64,000 bases of DNA from JAMXLO01 sp963850535 (lineage in GTDB: Bacteria > Pseudomonadota > Alphaproteobacteria > Acetobacterales > Acetobacteraceae), in assembly GCA_963850535.1 (NCBI GenBank), contig CAWKMC010000025.1:122713-186712 (forward strand), in the 5' to 3' direction. Of this stretch, positions 48,401-57,715 are shown piece by piece. The translations under genes were made by a program, and so were the position numbers. How positions within the stretch are numbered: the first letter of the stretch is position 1; every line of letters begins with the position of its first letter. The notes beneath the pieces are model-generated. The model was not told the origin of the DNA. It searched no databases and saw only the letters and a list, made by a program, of their open reading frames with translations.

Positions 48401-50168
48401 GCCGCACGATCTGCATGCGCCAGCGCTGCGCGACCGCGCCGTCCGCGCTGCACGTGGGGAGGCGTCATTCGATGTTCTGCTGACCGGTGGGACCGTCGCC
48501 GATGTAACAACAGGTGAGTTGCGCGCCGCAGATGTCGGTGTAGTCGGTCCGCTGATCGCCAGCGTGCATACGCGCGGCACGCGGCATGATGCGATTCAGT
48601 GCATCGATGTGGCAGGCCGGATCATCGCGCCAGGGCTGATCGACTCGCATCTGCATATCGAAAGTTCGATGGTCACGCCGAGGCGCTATGCCGAGGTGGT
48701 GGTCCCTCAGGGCACCACCACTATTTGCTGGGACCCGCACGAGATCGGCAACGTTTCTGGGCTTGATGGCCTGCGCTGGGCCATCGCGGCCGCCTCCGGC
48801 CTGCCGCTGCGCATCGTGGTGCTGGCACCGTCCTGTGTGCCTTCTGCCCCTGGGCTGGAACGCACTGGCGCTGATTTCGGTCCGGATGAGATGCGCGAGA
48901 TGCTGACCTGGCCGGGCATCGCCGGTGTTGCCGAGGTGATGGATATGCGCGGCGTGTTGCAACGTGGCGCGCGCATGAGCGGGATTGTCGATGCTGGTCT
49001 CACCAGCGGCAAGCTGGTATGCGGCCATGCGCGCGGATTGCAGGGTAGCGATCTGCAGGCATTCGCGGCGGCCGGCATAAGCGACCACGAGATCACCAGC
49101 GGGGATGACCTGCTTGCCAAGCTGAGGGCGGGATACACCGTGGAATTGCGCGGCTCGCATGATTATGTGCTGCCCGAGGCGGTCGCCGCGCTGAACACGT
49201 TGCCGCAGATTCCGCAGACGCTGACAATCTGCACCGACGATATTTTCCCCGACGATCTGGTAGATGCCGGCGGCATGATCGACGTGCTGCGGCGCCTTGT
49301 GCGGCGAGGGCTTGCCCCGATGCAGGCGCTACGATGTGCCACGCTGAACGCCGCCATGCGACTGGGCCGACGCGATCTCGGGATGATCGCCCCAGGCCGT
49401 CGCGCTGATCTGGTGGTGCTGTCCGACCTGAATGAGCTTGTCGTGATGCAGGTGTTCGGCTCCGGCAAGCTGGTTGCCGACGATGGGCGCCTGCTCGTGC
49501 CTCTCGCTGAGGGTCCGCGCGGTGCCCCGCTGGACACGACGCACATACCAAGGCTGAGCGAAGGCGATTTCGTGCTGCGTGCACCTGGGGTGAATGCCGG
49601 CCAGGTGCGTCTGCGCACGGTAGCCAGGCCGCGCTTTACCGAATGGGGCGAGGTGATTGCTGATGTGCGCGACGGTGCGGTCGAACTGCCCAATGATGCG
49701 ATCCTCATGGCAGTAATTCATCGCCACGGCCACGCACCCGCAACGCCTGTTCTCGGCGTGCTCCAAGGCTGGAGCACTTGGAGAGGCGCGCTGGCCACTA
49801 CTGTCGCACACGACAGCCACAACCTTGTGGTGTTCGGTCGCGAACCGGCCGATCTAGCTGCTGCCGCCAATGCAGTGATCGCAGCCGGCGGCGGCATGGC
49901 GGTGGCAACTGCCGGTTCCGTCACCGCGATGCTGCAATTGCCGGTCTGTGGTCTGCTGTCGGACGCTCGCGCCAAGGTTGCGGAGGAATTTCGCGCCTTG
50001 CGCGAGGCGGCCGATGCGATCGTTGATTGGCAGCCGCCGTTGCTGACCTTCAAGGCCGTGGTCGGCGCCAGCCTTGCCTGCAACCCCGGTCCGCACGTGA
50101 CCGATGTCGGCATCACCGACGGCAGCACCGGAGACATTTTCGCCAACGCACTGGTTGGCGCCGCTTAA
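48378..50168 (+). CDS. ade: Adenine deaminase-like amidohydrolase, 596 aa
   Basis: A two-metal amidohydrolase with the AdeC layout: DSHLHIESSMVTP (H91, H93), the unusual CWDPHEIGNVSG, GHARGLQG, TDDIFPDDLVDAG and a C-terminal domain with CNPGPHVTDVGITDG. These are characteristic of adenine deaminase (adenine to hypoxanthine). It is located in a hydantoinase operon and overlaps hyuB, so its physiological substrate may be another N-heterocycle. ATG 48378 and ATG 48393 are both possible starts; neither has a clear ribosome site because translation is coupled. The stop is 38 bases ahead of the solute-binding gene. Confidence 0.88.
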   Translation: MDIAAMSEPHDLHAPALRDRAVRAARGEASFDVLLTGGTVADVTTGELRAADVGVVGPLIASVHTRGTRHDAIQCIDVAGRIIAPGLIDSHLHIESSMVTPRRYAEVVVPQGTTTICWDPHEIGNVSGLDGLRWAIAAASGLPLRIVVLAPSCVPSAPGLERTGADFGPDEMREMLTWPGIAGVAEVMDMRGVLQRGARMSGIVDAGLTSGKLVCGHARGLQGSDLQAFAAAGISDHEITSGDDLLAKLRAGYTVELRGSHDYVLPEAVAALNTLPQIPQTLTICTDDIFPDDLVDAGGMIDVLRRLVRRGLAPMQALRCATLNAAMRLGRRDLGMIAPGRRADLVVLSDLNELVVMQVFGSGKLVADDGRLLVPLAEGPRGAPLDTTHIPRLSEGDFVLRAPGVNAGQVRLRTVARPRFTEWGEVIADVRDGAVELPNDAILMAVIHRHGHAPATPVLGVLQGWSTWRGALATTVAHDSHNLVVFGREPADLAAAANAVIAAGGGMAVATAGSVTAMLQLPVCGLLSDARAKVAEEFRALREAADAIVDWQPPLLTFKAVVGASLACNPGPHVTDVGITDGSTGDIFANALVGAA

Positions 50169-50206
50169 TGCCCTTGTTAAGCTGATCCGCAGACGGGAGA
50201 TCCACG

Positions 50207-51407
50207 ATGCGGATCAAGCACGCAGTCCTGGCGGTGCTCGCCATGGTATTGGCGATTCCGGCGAGCGCCGACAACACGCAGGGTATCACCGACACCACGA
50301 TCAAGATCGGCAACCTCGGGCCATTCTCCGGTCCGCAATCGACCTTCACCCCGTTGAATTACGGCCCCGAAGCGTACCTGCGCTACATCAACGACCAGGG
50401 TGGCGTGAACGGGCATAAGTTCGTCACCGTGTTCGCCGACGAACTCGTGCAACGAGGCCAAGGGCATCGCCGCGGCGAAGAAGCTGATCTTCGAAGACAA
50501 GGTTTTCATGATCATGTCCAACCCTTGCAGCGGCGTCGCCATGGCGATCAAGCCGATGCTGGTGCAAGAAGGTGTGCCGTGGATCGGTGCCTCGGCCAAT
50601 CCGAAAATCAGCCGCCCGACATCGCCTGGTATCTTTCATGCGACCTACACCGGCATTGAATCGGGCCGCGCCATGGCAAGCTTCGCAATGGGCAGGCCTG
50701 GCACGACGAAGATCGCTCTGGCGATGCACAGCGACGATTGGGCGCACGGCTACTGCGACAACGCCACCGACTACATCAAGAACCACAACGGCGACATCGT
50801 CGCCACCACCGCACTGGAGCATGGCGCGACTGATGCGACCGCACAGGCGCTGCAGATCAAGGCATCCGGTGCGCAGGCGGTCATGGCATGCCTTTATCAG
50901 CCAGAACTGATCGTGCTGCTGCGCGAGTTGCAGAAATTCCAGATCAACGTGATCGTCGTTGGCGCCCTCGGTGCGGATTTCGACCAGGTGGTCCAGGCGT
51001 TCCCCAACCATGACTGGCTGAACCAGCGCTTTTTCCAGCCCTATCAGTTCAAGGCGAAACTCGGCACCGGGCCGCTGAAGAAATACCACGACATATTCGG
51101 GAAATACCTGACCAAGGATGAGCTGCCGAAGGTCGGCGAACCCACCAACTTCTACTACTTCGGCGTGCCCGCGGCGATCGTGACGGTCGAGGCGTTCCGT
51201 CGCGCCGGCCCGAACCCCACGCGCGAAAGCTGGGAAAAAGCCATGGAGTCGCTGAAGGATTTCGACACCGGCGTGCTGGCGGACACCGAGACCTTCGGCC
51301 CCGACAAGCATGTCGGCGTGGAGAAGATGTACGCGGTGGGTCTCAGCGCGCAGGGCCAGGAGACTGTCTACAAATCATGGGGCGACGCATTGCCTGAAGG
51401 CGAATAA
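50207..51407 (+). CDS. Liv-type ABC transporter substrate-binding protein (frameshifted), about 399 aa
   Basis: A type I periplasmic binding protein of the LivJ group. A signal peptide covers residues 1-21 (cleavage near IPASA). The mature start DTTIKIGNLGPFSGPQSTF is typical, and the second half has AVMACLYQPELIVLLRELQ and PTNFYYFGVPAAIV. A superfluous A at about 50442 breaks the frame after VTVFAD; deleting it gives SCNEAKGIAAAKKLIF. Such proteins bind branched-chain amino acids or, in some alphaproteobacteria, aromatic acids. Here a CoA ligase and livHMGF follow on the same strand, making a whole importer module. GGGAG stands eight bases before ATG 50207. Confidence 0.88.
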
Positions 51408-51445
51408 AGGCCGGCCACTGACCGGTCGAAAACTGGGAGGCGGTC

Positions 51446-52969
51446 ATGACGGTGCCTACTTACGACTGGATCGCGTATCACGCATCTATCCGCGGCGATA
51501 ACATTGCCATGGAGGATCTCGGGTCCGGGCGGGCCTTCACCTATCGTGAATTCGATCAGCGGGTCGACCGGCTTGCCGCAGGGCTGCGCGATCGGTTTGG
51601 CATTATGCGTGGCGACCGTGTCGGTGCCTTGGCGCATAACTCAACCGACCATTTCGAACTTCAGTTCGCTTGCACGCGACTGGGTGCGGTGTTTACGCCA
51701 TTCAACTGGCGGCTAACGGTCCCCGAGCTTCGTTTCATCGTCAGCGACTGCGAGCCGACGGTGATGTTCTATGATCCGGATTTCGCCGACACGGCGCTGG
51801 AACTATCTGCGGCATGTGGTGTCCGGCATCTGTGTGGACGCGATCCCAACAACAGCGGCTACGAGAGCATGATTGCCGAAGCGTCCGGCGGAGTGACGCC
51901 GGAGCCGCTGACACATGATGACGTCGCGACCGTATTGTATACCTCCGGCACCACCGGCCATCCAAAAGGTGCCATCATCACTCATGGCATGCGGTTCTGG
52001 CAGATGATCAACCTGACCGGACCCTGCCGGGTGACCGCGGATAGCACATGCCTGACCGTCCTGCCGCTGTTCCACGTCGGCGGCCTCGATGTCTATGCCA
52101 ATCCGGTATTTCACTATGGCGGCAAGGTACTGGTCGAGCGAGCCTATGATCCGGCGCTAACCTTGCGTCTGTTCACCGACACCGAAGCCAACGTCACCCA
52201 CTTCATCGGTGCGCCGGCACACTTCCAGTTTATGGCGCAATTGCCGCAATTTTCCGAAGCGAGGTTCAATCCCAATCTCTTGGCCTATGTCGCCGCGGCA
52301 CCAGTACCGCTGCCGCTGTTGCAACAATGGCAGGCCCAAGGGCTCGACCTGATTCAGGCCTACGGAATGACGGAGACCTGCGGCGTCGTCATGTCGATGG
52401 AGCCCGGCGACGCAATCCCCAAGGCGGGATCCGCGGGCAAGCCTTGCCTGCATGTAGATATGCGCCTGGTCCGCGCGGATGGCACGGACGCGTCGACCGA
52501 TGAGATCGGCGAAATCTGGGTGAAGAGCCCGAGTGTAACGCCAGGATACTGGAAGCGGCCCGACGCCAGTGCCGCGACCTTCACCGATGGCTGGCTGCGC
52601 ACCGGCGATGCAGCGCTGAAAGACAAGGATGGCTTCTACTACATCGTTGATCGCTGGAAGGACATGTACATCTCAGGCGGCGAAAACGTGTACCCCGCTG
52701 AAGTCGAGGACGTGCTGTATCAGCTTCCAGCGATTGCCGAAGTGGCGGTGATCGGCGTGTCGGACGAACGATGGGGTGAGGTTGGCCGTGCCATCGTCGT
52801 GCTTAGGGCGGGCGACACTTTGACCGAGGTGGAGATCTTTGCGCACTGTGAAGCGAACCTTGCGCGCTACAAGCACCCGCGTTCGATCCGATTTGTCGAG
52901 GCATTGCCGCGCAATGCGACCGGCAAGGTGCACAAGCCGACTTTGCGACAGCAGTTTGGCGCTGCCTGA
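51446..52969 (+). CDS. AMP-forming acyl-CoA ligase (fatty-acyl/aryl type), 507 aa
   Basis: An ANL-family synthetase with YTSGTTGHPKGAIITH (P-loop, about 168-183), YGMTETCGVV (A5), TGDAALKDKDGFYYIVDRWKDM (A7 and hinge) and the terminal RNATGKVHK with the catalytic lysine (A10). It converts a carboxylic acid, ATP and CoA to acyl-CoA and AMP. It stands between the solute-binding protein and livH, so the imported acid is probably its substrate. The start ATG 51446 has GGGAGG six to eight bases upstream. No substrate specificity is readable. Confidence 0.9.
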   Translation: MTVPTYDWIAYHASIRGDNIAMEDLGSGRAFTYREFDQRVDRLAAGLRDRFGIMRGDRVGALAHNSTDHFELQFACTRLGAVFTPFNWRLTVPELRFIVSDCEPTVMFYDPDFADTALELSAACGVRHLCGRDPNNSGYESMIAEASGGVTPEPLTHDDVATVLYTSGTTGHPKGAIITHGMRFWQMINLTGPCRVTADSTCLTVLPLFHVGGLDVYANPVFHYGGKVLVERAYDPALTLRLFTDTEANVTHFIGAPAHFQFMAQLPQFSEARFNPNLLAYVAAAPVPLPLLQQWQAQGLDLIQAYGMTETCGVVMSMEPGDAIPKAGSAGKPCLHVDMRLVRADGTDASTDEIGEIWVKSPSVTPGYWKRPDASAATFTDGWLRTGDAALKDKDGFYYIVDRWKDMYISGGENVYPAEVEDVLYQLPAIAEVAVIGVSDERWGEVGRAIVVLRAGDTLTEVEIFAHCEANLARYKHPRSIRFVEALPRNATGKVHKPTLRQQFGAA

Positions 52970-52989
52970 CGCCATGATGGCGTAGCCGC

Positions 52990-53868
52990 ATGCTGACTCT
53001 GCTGCCGCAGCTTCTGGTCAGCGGCACCTCGACCGGCATGCTCTACGCCCTCATCGCCTTGTCGATGACTGTAGTTTATCGCGCCACCACGGTGGTGAAT
53101 TTCGGCCATGGTGATATGGTCGCCGCCGGCGCATATGCCGTGTTCGTGTTTGGCCTTGGCTTTGGCCTACCGTTCCTGGCCGCACTTGCGCTGGCCATCG
53201 CGTTGCTGTTCGCCGCTGGCTTCGCCACGCAGCGCCTGCTGTTGCAGCCCATCGTTGCCGGCCCGCACTTGTCGTTGGCGATGATGGCGCTCGCCATTGG
53301 CTTCACCCTGCGGGGTGCACTCCGCTTGGAATGGGGCAATGAGACGATCAATCCCGAGCGCCCCTATCCCCAGGACGCCTATATGCTTGGCAATGTCGTC
53401 ATTACGACGGACGACGTAGTGATATGCGGCGTAGTCCTGTTGCTTCTGGTCGTTTTGTTCCTGCTGTTTCAAGTGACCCCACTTGGCAAGGTGATCCAGG
53501 CCACGTTTCAGAGCCAACGCGGCGCGGCGCTGGTCGGCATCAACGTACCGCTGTTCCATGCATTCATGTGGGGCGGAGGAACGGCGCTGGGCGCTATCGG
53601 CGGTGTCATGCTGTCGATGATCGCGCCACTCACGCCGGACCTTGGGCAATGGACTCTGGTGCAGGGCTTCGCCGCAATGACTCTCGGCGGCTTCGGTTCC
53701 CTCGGCGGCGCGGTCGTCGGTGGAATTCTCCTCGGCATCATTCAGAAGCTGCTTGGATTCTACCTCAATACCGTGTTCATCGAGATCACTGGCTATTTGG
53801 TGCCGATCATCGTTCTGCTGCTGCGGCCGCAGGGGCTGTTCGGTCGCCGCGCCACAATACGCGTATGA
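52990..53868 (+). CDS. Liv-type ABC transporter permease (LivH-like), first system
   Basis: A 292-residue inner-membrane permease with about eight hydrophobic segments: SGTSTGMLYALIALSMTVVY at the start, VVNFGHGDMVAAGAY, and the EAA-like loop QRGAALVGINV preceding GFGSLGGAVVGG, as in LivH. It starts 21 bases after the ligase stop, and its own stop overlaps the livM start (ATGA). With LivM it forms the membrane channel of the first importer. Confidence 0.9.
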   Translation: MLTLLPQLLVSGTSTGMLYALIALSMTVVYRATTVVNFGHGDMVAAGAYAVFVFGLGFGLPFLAALALAIALLFAAGFATQRLLLQPIVAGPHLSLAMMALAIGFTLRGALRLEWGNETINPERPYPQDAYMLGNVVITTDDVVICGVVLLLLVVLFLLFQVTPLGKVIQATFQSQRGAALVGINVPLFHAFMWGGGTALGAIGGVMLSMIAPLTPDLGQWTLVQGFAAMTLGGFGSLGGAVVGGILLGIIQKLLGFYLNTVFIEITGYLVPIIVLLLRPQGLFGRRATIRV

Positions 53869-54809
53869 GCCTGCGCCGCGTCTTCTGGTTGTTGCCGCTT
53901 GTCCTGCTGCCGCTGCCGTTATGGCTCAATCAGTATCAGCAATACGTGCTGAACACGGCACTGCTGTACGTCCCCGTAGGGATTGGCTTTAACCTTGTGG
54001 TCGGCAATCTCGGTCTGCTGGCCTTCTCCAATGTTGCCTACTTTGGCCTTGGCGCCTATGCGAGCGGCGTGCTGATGGCACAATTCGGTGTGCCATGGTG
54101 GATCACGCTGCTGCCCGCCGCGCTGATCGGCGGTGCGGCTGGCGCGATCGCCAGCATACCGGCCTTACGCGGTGTGCGCTTGTTTTATCTCGCCATCATG
54201 ACGCTCGCCTTTGGCGAATTGATGCGTTGGACCTACATTCGCTGGGAAGCGCTGACTGGCGGTTCCATGGGCATGGCGGTACCGACGCCCAATCTATTCG
54301 GTTGGACTCTGGATACGGATCTGCGCCGATTCTACGTGTTTCTCGCGCTGATGGTCGTGCTGGTCGCGATCACCGATCGCCTGCTGCGTTCGCGCTTTGG
54401 CCGTGCCTTTATGGCGATAAAAGACAACGAGATCGCCGCCGCCGCGATGGGCATACCGACGGACCGCTACATTGTGCTTGCCTTCGCCTGGGGCGGTGCC
54501 GTCGTCGGCATTGGCGGCGCGATGTTCGCCATTTCGGTGGGCCACCTGACGCCGGCCTCTTTCGATCTCACCGAGCTGCTGCGTCAGTTCGCAATCATCA
54601 TGGTCGGAGGTCTTGGCAGTCTGACCGGCACGATCATCGGCGCCGTCATCGTAACTGTCGCGCCGCAAGTATTCATCAGCTTTCCAGGGTTCGACGAGCT
54701 GGTATTCGGACTGTTGATAATTCTAGTGATCCTGTTCCTTCCCCGTGGCCTCGCCAGCCTGCTGGCGCGCGCCCATCCGGTCTTCGTCGAGCGCTACTAT
54801 CGTGGCTGA
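53865..54809 (+). CDS. Liv-type ABC transporter permease (LivM-like), first system
   Basis: A 314-residue permease with YVPVGIGFNLVVGNLGLLAFSN, the LivM signature, AFMAIKDNEIAAAAMGI as the cytoplasmic coupling loop and GGLGSLTGTIIGA near the end. It is overlapped at both ends (ATGA with livH; GTG start of livG within the last codons). It pairs with LivH to form the transmembrane path. Confidence 0.9.
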   Translation: MSLRRVFWLLPLVLLPLPLWLNQYQQYVLNTALLYVPVGIGFNLVVGNLGLLAFSNVAYFGLGAYASGVLMAQFGVPWWITLLPAALIGGAAGAIASIPALRGVRLFYLAIMTLAFGELMRWTYIRWEALTGGSMGMAVPTPNLFGWTLDTDLRRFYVFLALMVVLVAITDRLLRSRFGRAFMAIKDNEIAAAAMGIPTDRYIVLAFAWGGAVVGIGGAMFAISVGHLTPASFDLTELLRQFAIIMVGGLGSLTGTIIGAVIVTVAPQVFISFPGFDELVFGLLIILVILFLPRGLASLLARAHPVFVERYYRG

Positions 54810-55569
54810 GCCACCCCTGCTCTCGGTGCGGAAGATCGAGGTTCGGTTTGGTGGCTTGGTCGCGGTGGACGGCGTGTCCTTCGATCTGGGCGCTGGCGAG
54901 ATTTGCGCCTTGATCGGACCGAACGGCGCCGGCAAGACGACGCTGTTCAACGCGGTGTCCGGCAATGTAGTGCCGAATGCTGGCAGCATCCGGTTTCGCG
55001 GCGAGGAGATCGCCGGGCTGACACCGCACGAAATCTCTGCCCTCGGCGGACGCCGCACATTCCAGAATGGTGGGTTGTTCTCGGAGCTGACCGCACTGGA
55101 GAACGTGCTGGTTGGCCTGCATGTGCAGGTTGGCAGCGGGTTTCTTGGCTTGCTGTTCGGCAACCGCTCGGCCCATGCCGAAGTCGCCGCGACACGGCGC
55201 GCGCGCGAACTGCTGTCCCTGATGGGCATCGAACATCTGGCGGAGCAGAAGGCTGGGGCGCTGTCAGGCGGCCAGCAGCGGATGGTGGAAATTGTGCGCG
55301 CCCTGGCGACCAACCCACTGTTGCTCTTGTTGGACGAGCCCGCCGTTGGCTTGTCACCCACCGCACGGCAGCAGCTTGCTGCCGTCATTCGCGATCTGGC
55401 CCGGACGGGCAACGTCGGCATCCTGCTGATCGAGCATGCGATAGAACTGGTCATGAGCGTCGCTGATCGGGTGATCGTGCTCAATGACGGACGCAAGGTC
55501 GCTGATGCGCCGCCCGAACAGGTGCGGGCGGATCGCGCCGTGCTCGAGGCGTATCTCGGCCATGCCTGA
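54802..55569 (+). CDS. Liv-type ABC transporter ATPase (LivG-like), first system
   Basis: A 255-residue ATPase. Walker A is GPNGAGKTT (about 39-47), the signature LSGGQQRMVEIVRAL and Walker B LLLLLDEPAVGLSP. The start GTG 54802 overlaps the end of livM; upstream residues in the same frame are unconserved. It energises the first importer with LivF. Confidence 0.9.
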   Translation: MAEPPLLSVRKIEVRFGGLVAVDGVSFDLGAGEICALIGPNGAGKTTLFNAVSGNVVPNAGSIRFRGEEIAGLTPHEISALGGRRTFQNGGLFSELTALENVLVGLHVQVGSGFLGLLFGNRSAHAEVAATRRARELLSLMGIEHLAEQKAGALSGGQQRMVEIVRALATNPLLLLLDEPAVGLSPTARQQLAAVIRDLARTGNVGILLIEHAIELVMSVADRVIVLNDGRKVADAPPEQVRADRAVLEAYLGHA

Positions 55570-56263
55570 TGCGTTACTGGCCGTCCGCGGTGTAGAGGCT
55601 GGATACAGCAGCCGGCAAATACTGTTCGGTGTCGATCTCGACATAATGGCAGGCGAGGCAGTTGCGCTGCTCGGTGCGAACGGCAGCGGCAAATCGACGC
55701 TACTGAATACGCTGAGCGGCTTCGTCAGACCACGCCAAGGCTCTATCCGGTTGGGGGGAGAAGAGCTGGCCGGTTTGTCGCCGCATCGCATCTTCCGCCG
55801 TGGCATTGTTCAGGTGTCGCAGGCGCGCGATCTGTTTCCGGAAATGTCGGTGGAGGAGAATCTGCGTCTCGGCGCTTGGACCCGCGGCGGCGACACTACC
55901 CGACTCCTACAGTCGGTCTATGCATCGTTCCCGCGCCTGGCCGAGCGGCGCACCCAGATAGTGCAACTGATGTCCGGCGGCGAGCAGCAGATGGTGGCAA
56001 TCGGCCGCGCGCTGATGAGCCAGCCGCGGGTGCTGTTGCTGGACGAACCATCCGGTGGGCTTGCTCCGGCGTTTGTCAGCGAGATCGCCTCGATCGTGAC
56101 ATCGCTAAAGCACCAGCATGTCACCATGGTTATGGTGGAGCAGAACTTGCGCCTGGCACTAACGGTAGCGGACCGTATCGTGGTGCTGCGAGACGGGGTC
56201 GTGGTGCAGCAACAAAGCGTTGGCGCGGACGAAGAGCAGATCGTTCGGCAGATCTATCTCTGA
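55562..56263 (+). CDS. Liv-type ABC transporter ATPase (LivF-like), first system
   Basis: A 233-residue ATPase with GANGSGKSTLLN (Walker A), LMSGGEQQMVAIGRAL (signature) and VLLLDEPSGGLAP (Walker B). ATG 55562 overlaps the livG stop. It is the last gene of the plus-strand operon and ends overlapping the convergent ligase gene by 10 bases, which leaves no room for a terminator between them. Confidence 0.9.
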   Translation: MPDALLAVRGVEAGYSSRQILFGVDLDIMAGEAVALLGANGSGKSTLLNTLSGFVRPRQGSIRLGGEELAGLSPHRIFRRGIVQVSQARDLFPEMSVEENLRLGAWTRGGDTTRLLQSVYASFPRLAERRTQIVQLMSGGEQQMVAIGRALMSQPRVLLLDEPSGGLAPAFVSEIASIVTSLKHQHVTMVMVEQNLRLALTVADRIVVLRDGVVVQQQSVGADEEQIVRQIYL

Positions 56264-57715
56264 TACTCCTCCCGCAAACGGTAGTGCTGGACTTTCCCCA
56301 GGGCATTGCGTGGCAGTTCATCCACCAGCACGATCTCGCGTGGCACTTTGAATCGCGCGAGTTGATCCAGCAGGTGGACTCTGTAAGGCATCGACCGATA
56401 TCGCTGCCCGGCCCACAACGTAAGCGACTGGCACCTCCTGCCAGCGTGGGTCTGCAACGCCAATGACCGCAGCCTCCACGACCGACGGGTGGTCCAACAG
56501 CACGCGCTCGATCTCCGCGGGATAGATGTTTTCGCCCCCTGAAACGATCATGTTCTTCTTGCGGTCGTGGATACTGAAGTAGCCGTCAGTGTCGCGGATT
56601 GCGACGTCGCCGGTGCGGAACCAGCCATCGTGCAGTGCCTCTGCCGTCGCGCGGTCATCCCGCCAGTATTCGGTGAGCACATTTGGCCCCCGAACTTCTA
56701 CCTCACCGGCGATGCCTGCCGGCACTTCCTGCCCCGCGTCATCCACGACCCGCGCGTCGCAGAGCAGGCCAGGCAGTCCTGTCGATAGCGGTCGGGTCAG
56801 GTCGCCGCCAAGACGCGTATAGACAGCAATCGGGCTAGTCTCGGTCGCGCCATAGACTTGGAGCACTGGCACTCCGCGCGCCTGCACGGCGTCGACGAAA
56901 CCCTGCGGCACCAGTGTCGAGCCCGTGCTGATCGCGCGCAGGCTGCCAAGATCAGTGGCTTGCCAGTGCGGATGCTCCAGCATCGCCTGGATGGTGGACG
57001 GGACAAGGGTCGTCAGAGTTGGCCGATCGTGTGCTATGGCTCCCAGCGTCTCCTCGGCCGTGAAGCGGGCGTGCAGCGTCACGGTCGCACCGAGCTGTAG
57101 CGCCGGCGTGGTCTGAATGTTCAGACCGCCGACATGGAACAAGGGCAGCACTGTCAGCACATGATCATCGGATGTCATGTCGTGCATGTGCTGGCTCATC
57201 ACCGCATTCGCCAACAGCGCCTGCTGCGTCAGCACCGCCCCCTTCGGGCGTCCCGTCGTTCCGGCTGTATAAACGATGAGCAGCGGGTCGAGCCAATCGA
57301 CATTCGGTTCATGGCCCCCGTCGCTGCTGGCGGCAAGCAGGTCAGCGATCAATTCCAGGGACACGATGTGCGCGCCACCCCCCACTTCGAAAGGTTGCGC
57401 GACAACAACTGCGCGAACGTCAGCATCCGACAGGATGAACTGCAGCTCCGGCGGGGCGAGGCGCCAATTCAAAGGTACTAGCATCGCTCCGAGGCGGGCA
57501 CAGGCGTAGAGCAGCGTCAGACAGTCCGGATGGTTCATTGCCAACAGGGCAACGCGATCGCCTCGACCGACACCCAGTTCCGACTTCAGCGCGCGTGCCA
57601 TCCGACCGATGCGGTCGGCAAACGTAGCGTAGCTCCATGCGCTGCCAGCGAAGCGCAATGCAAGCTTGTTTGGCGTGAACGAAGCATTCCGATCGATCAG
57701 GTCGGCGAGGCTCAT
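56254..57715 (-). CDS. AMP-forming acyl-CoA ligase (frameshifted near its C-terminus), about 486 aa
   Basis: An ANL synthetase with YTAGTTGRPKGAVLTQ (P-loop; Ala in place of Ser), YGATETSPIAVY (A5), RTGDVAIRDTDGYFSIHDRKKNM (A7-A8) and, after the break, LARFKVPREIVLVDELPRNALGKV with the A10 lysine. Removing one C at about 56376 joins VDALQSHLLDQLARFK. It begins four bases inside the end of the acyl-CoA dehydrogenase gene (overlap 57712-57715), indicating a ligase-dehydrogenase pair. The substrate is presumably a carboxylate delivered by one of the two Liv importers. Confidence 0.87.
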
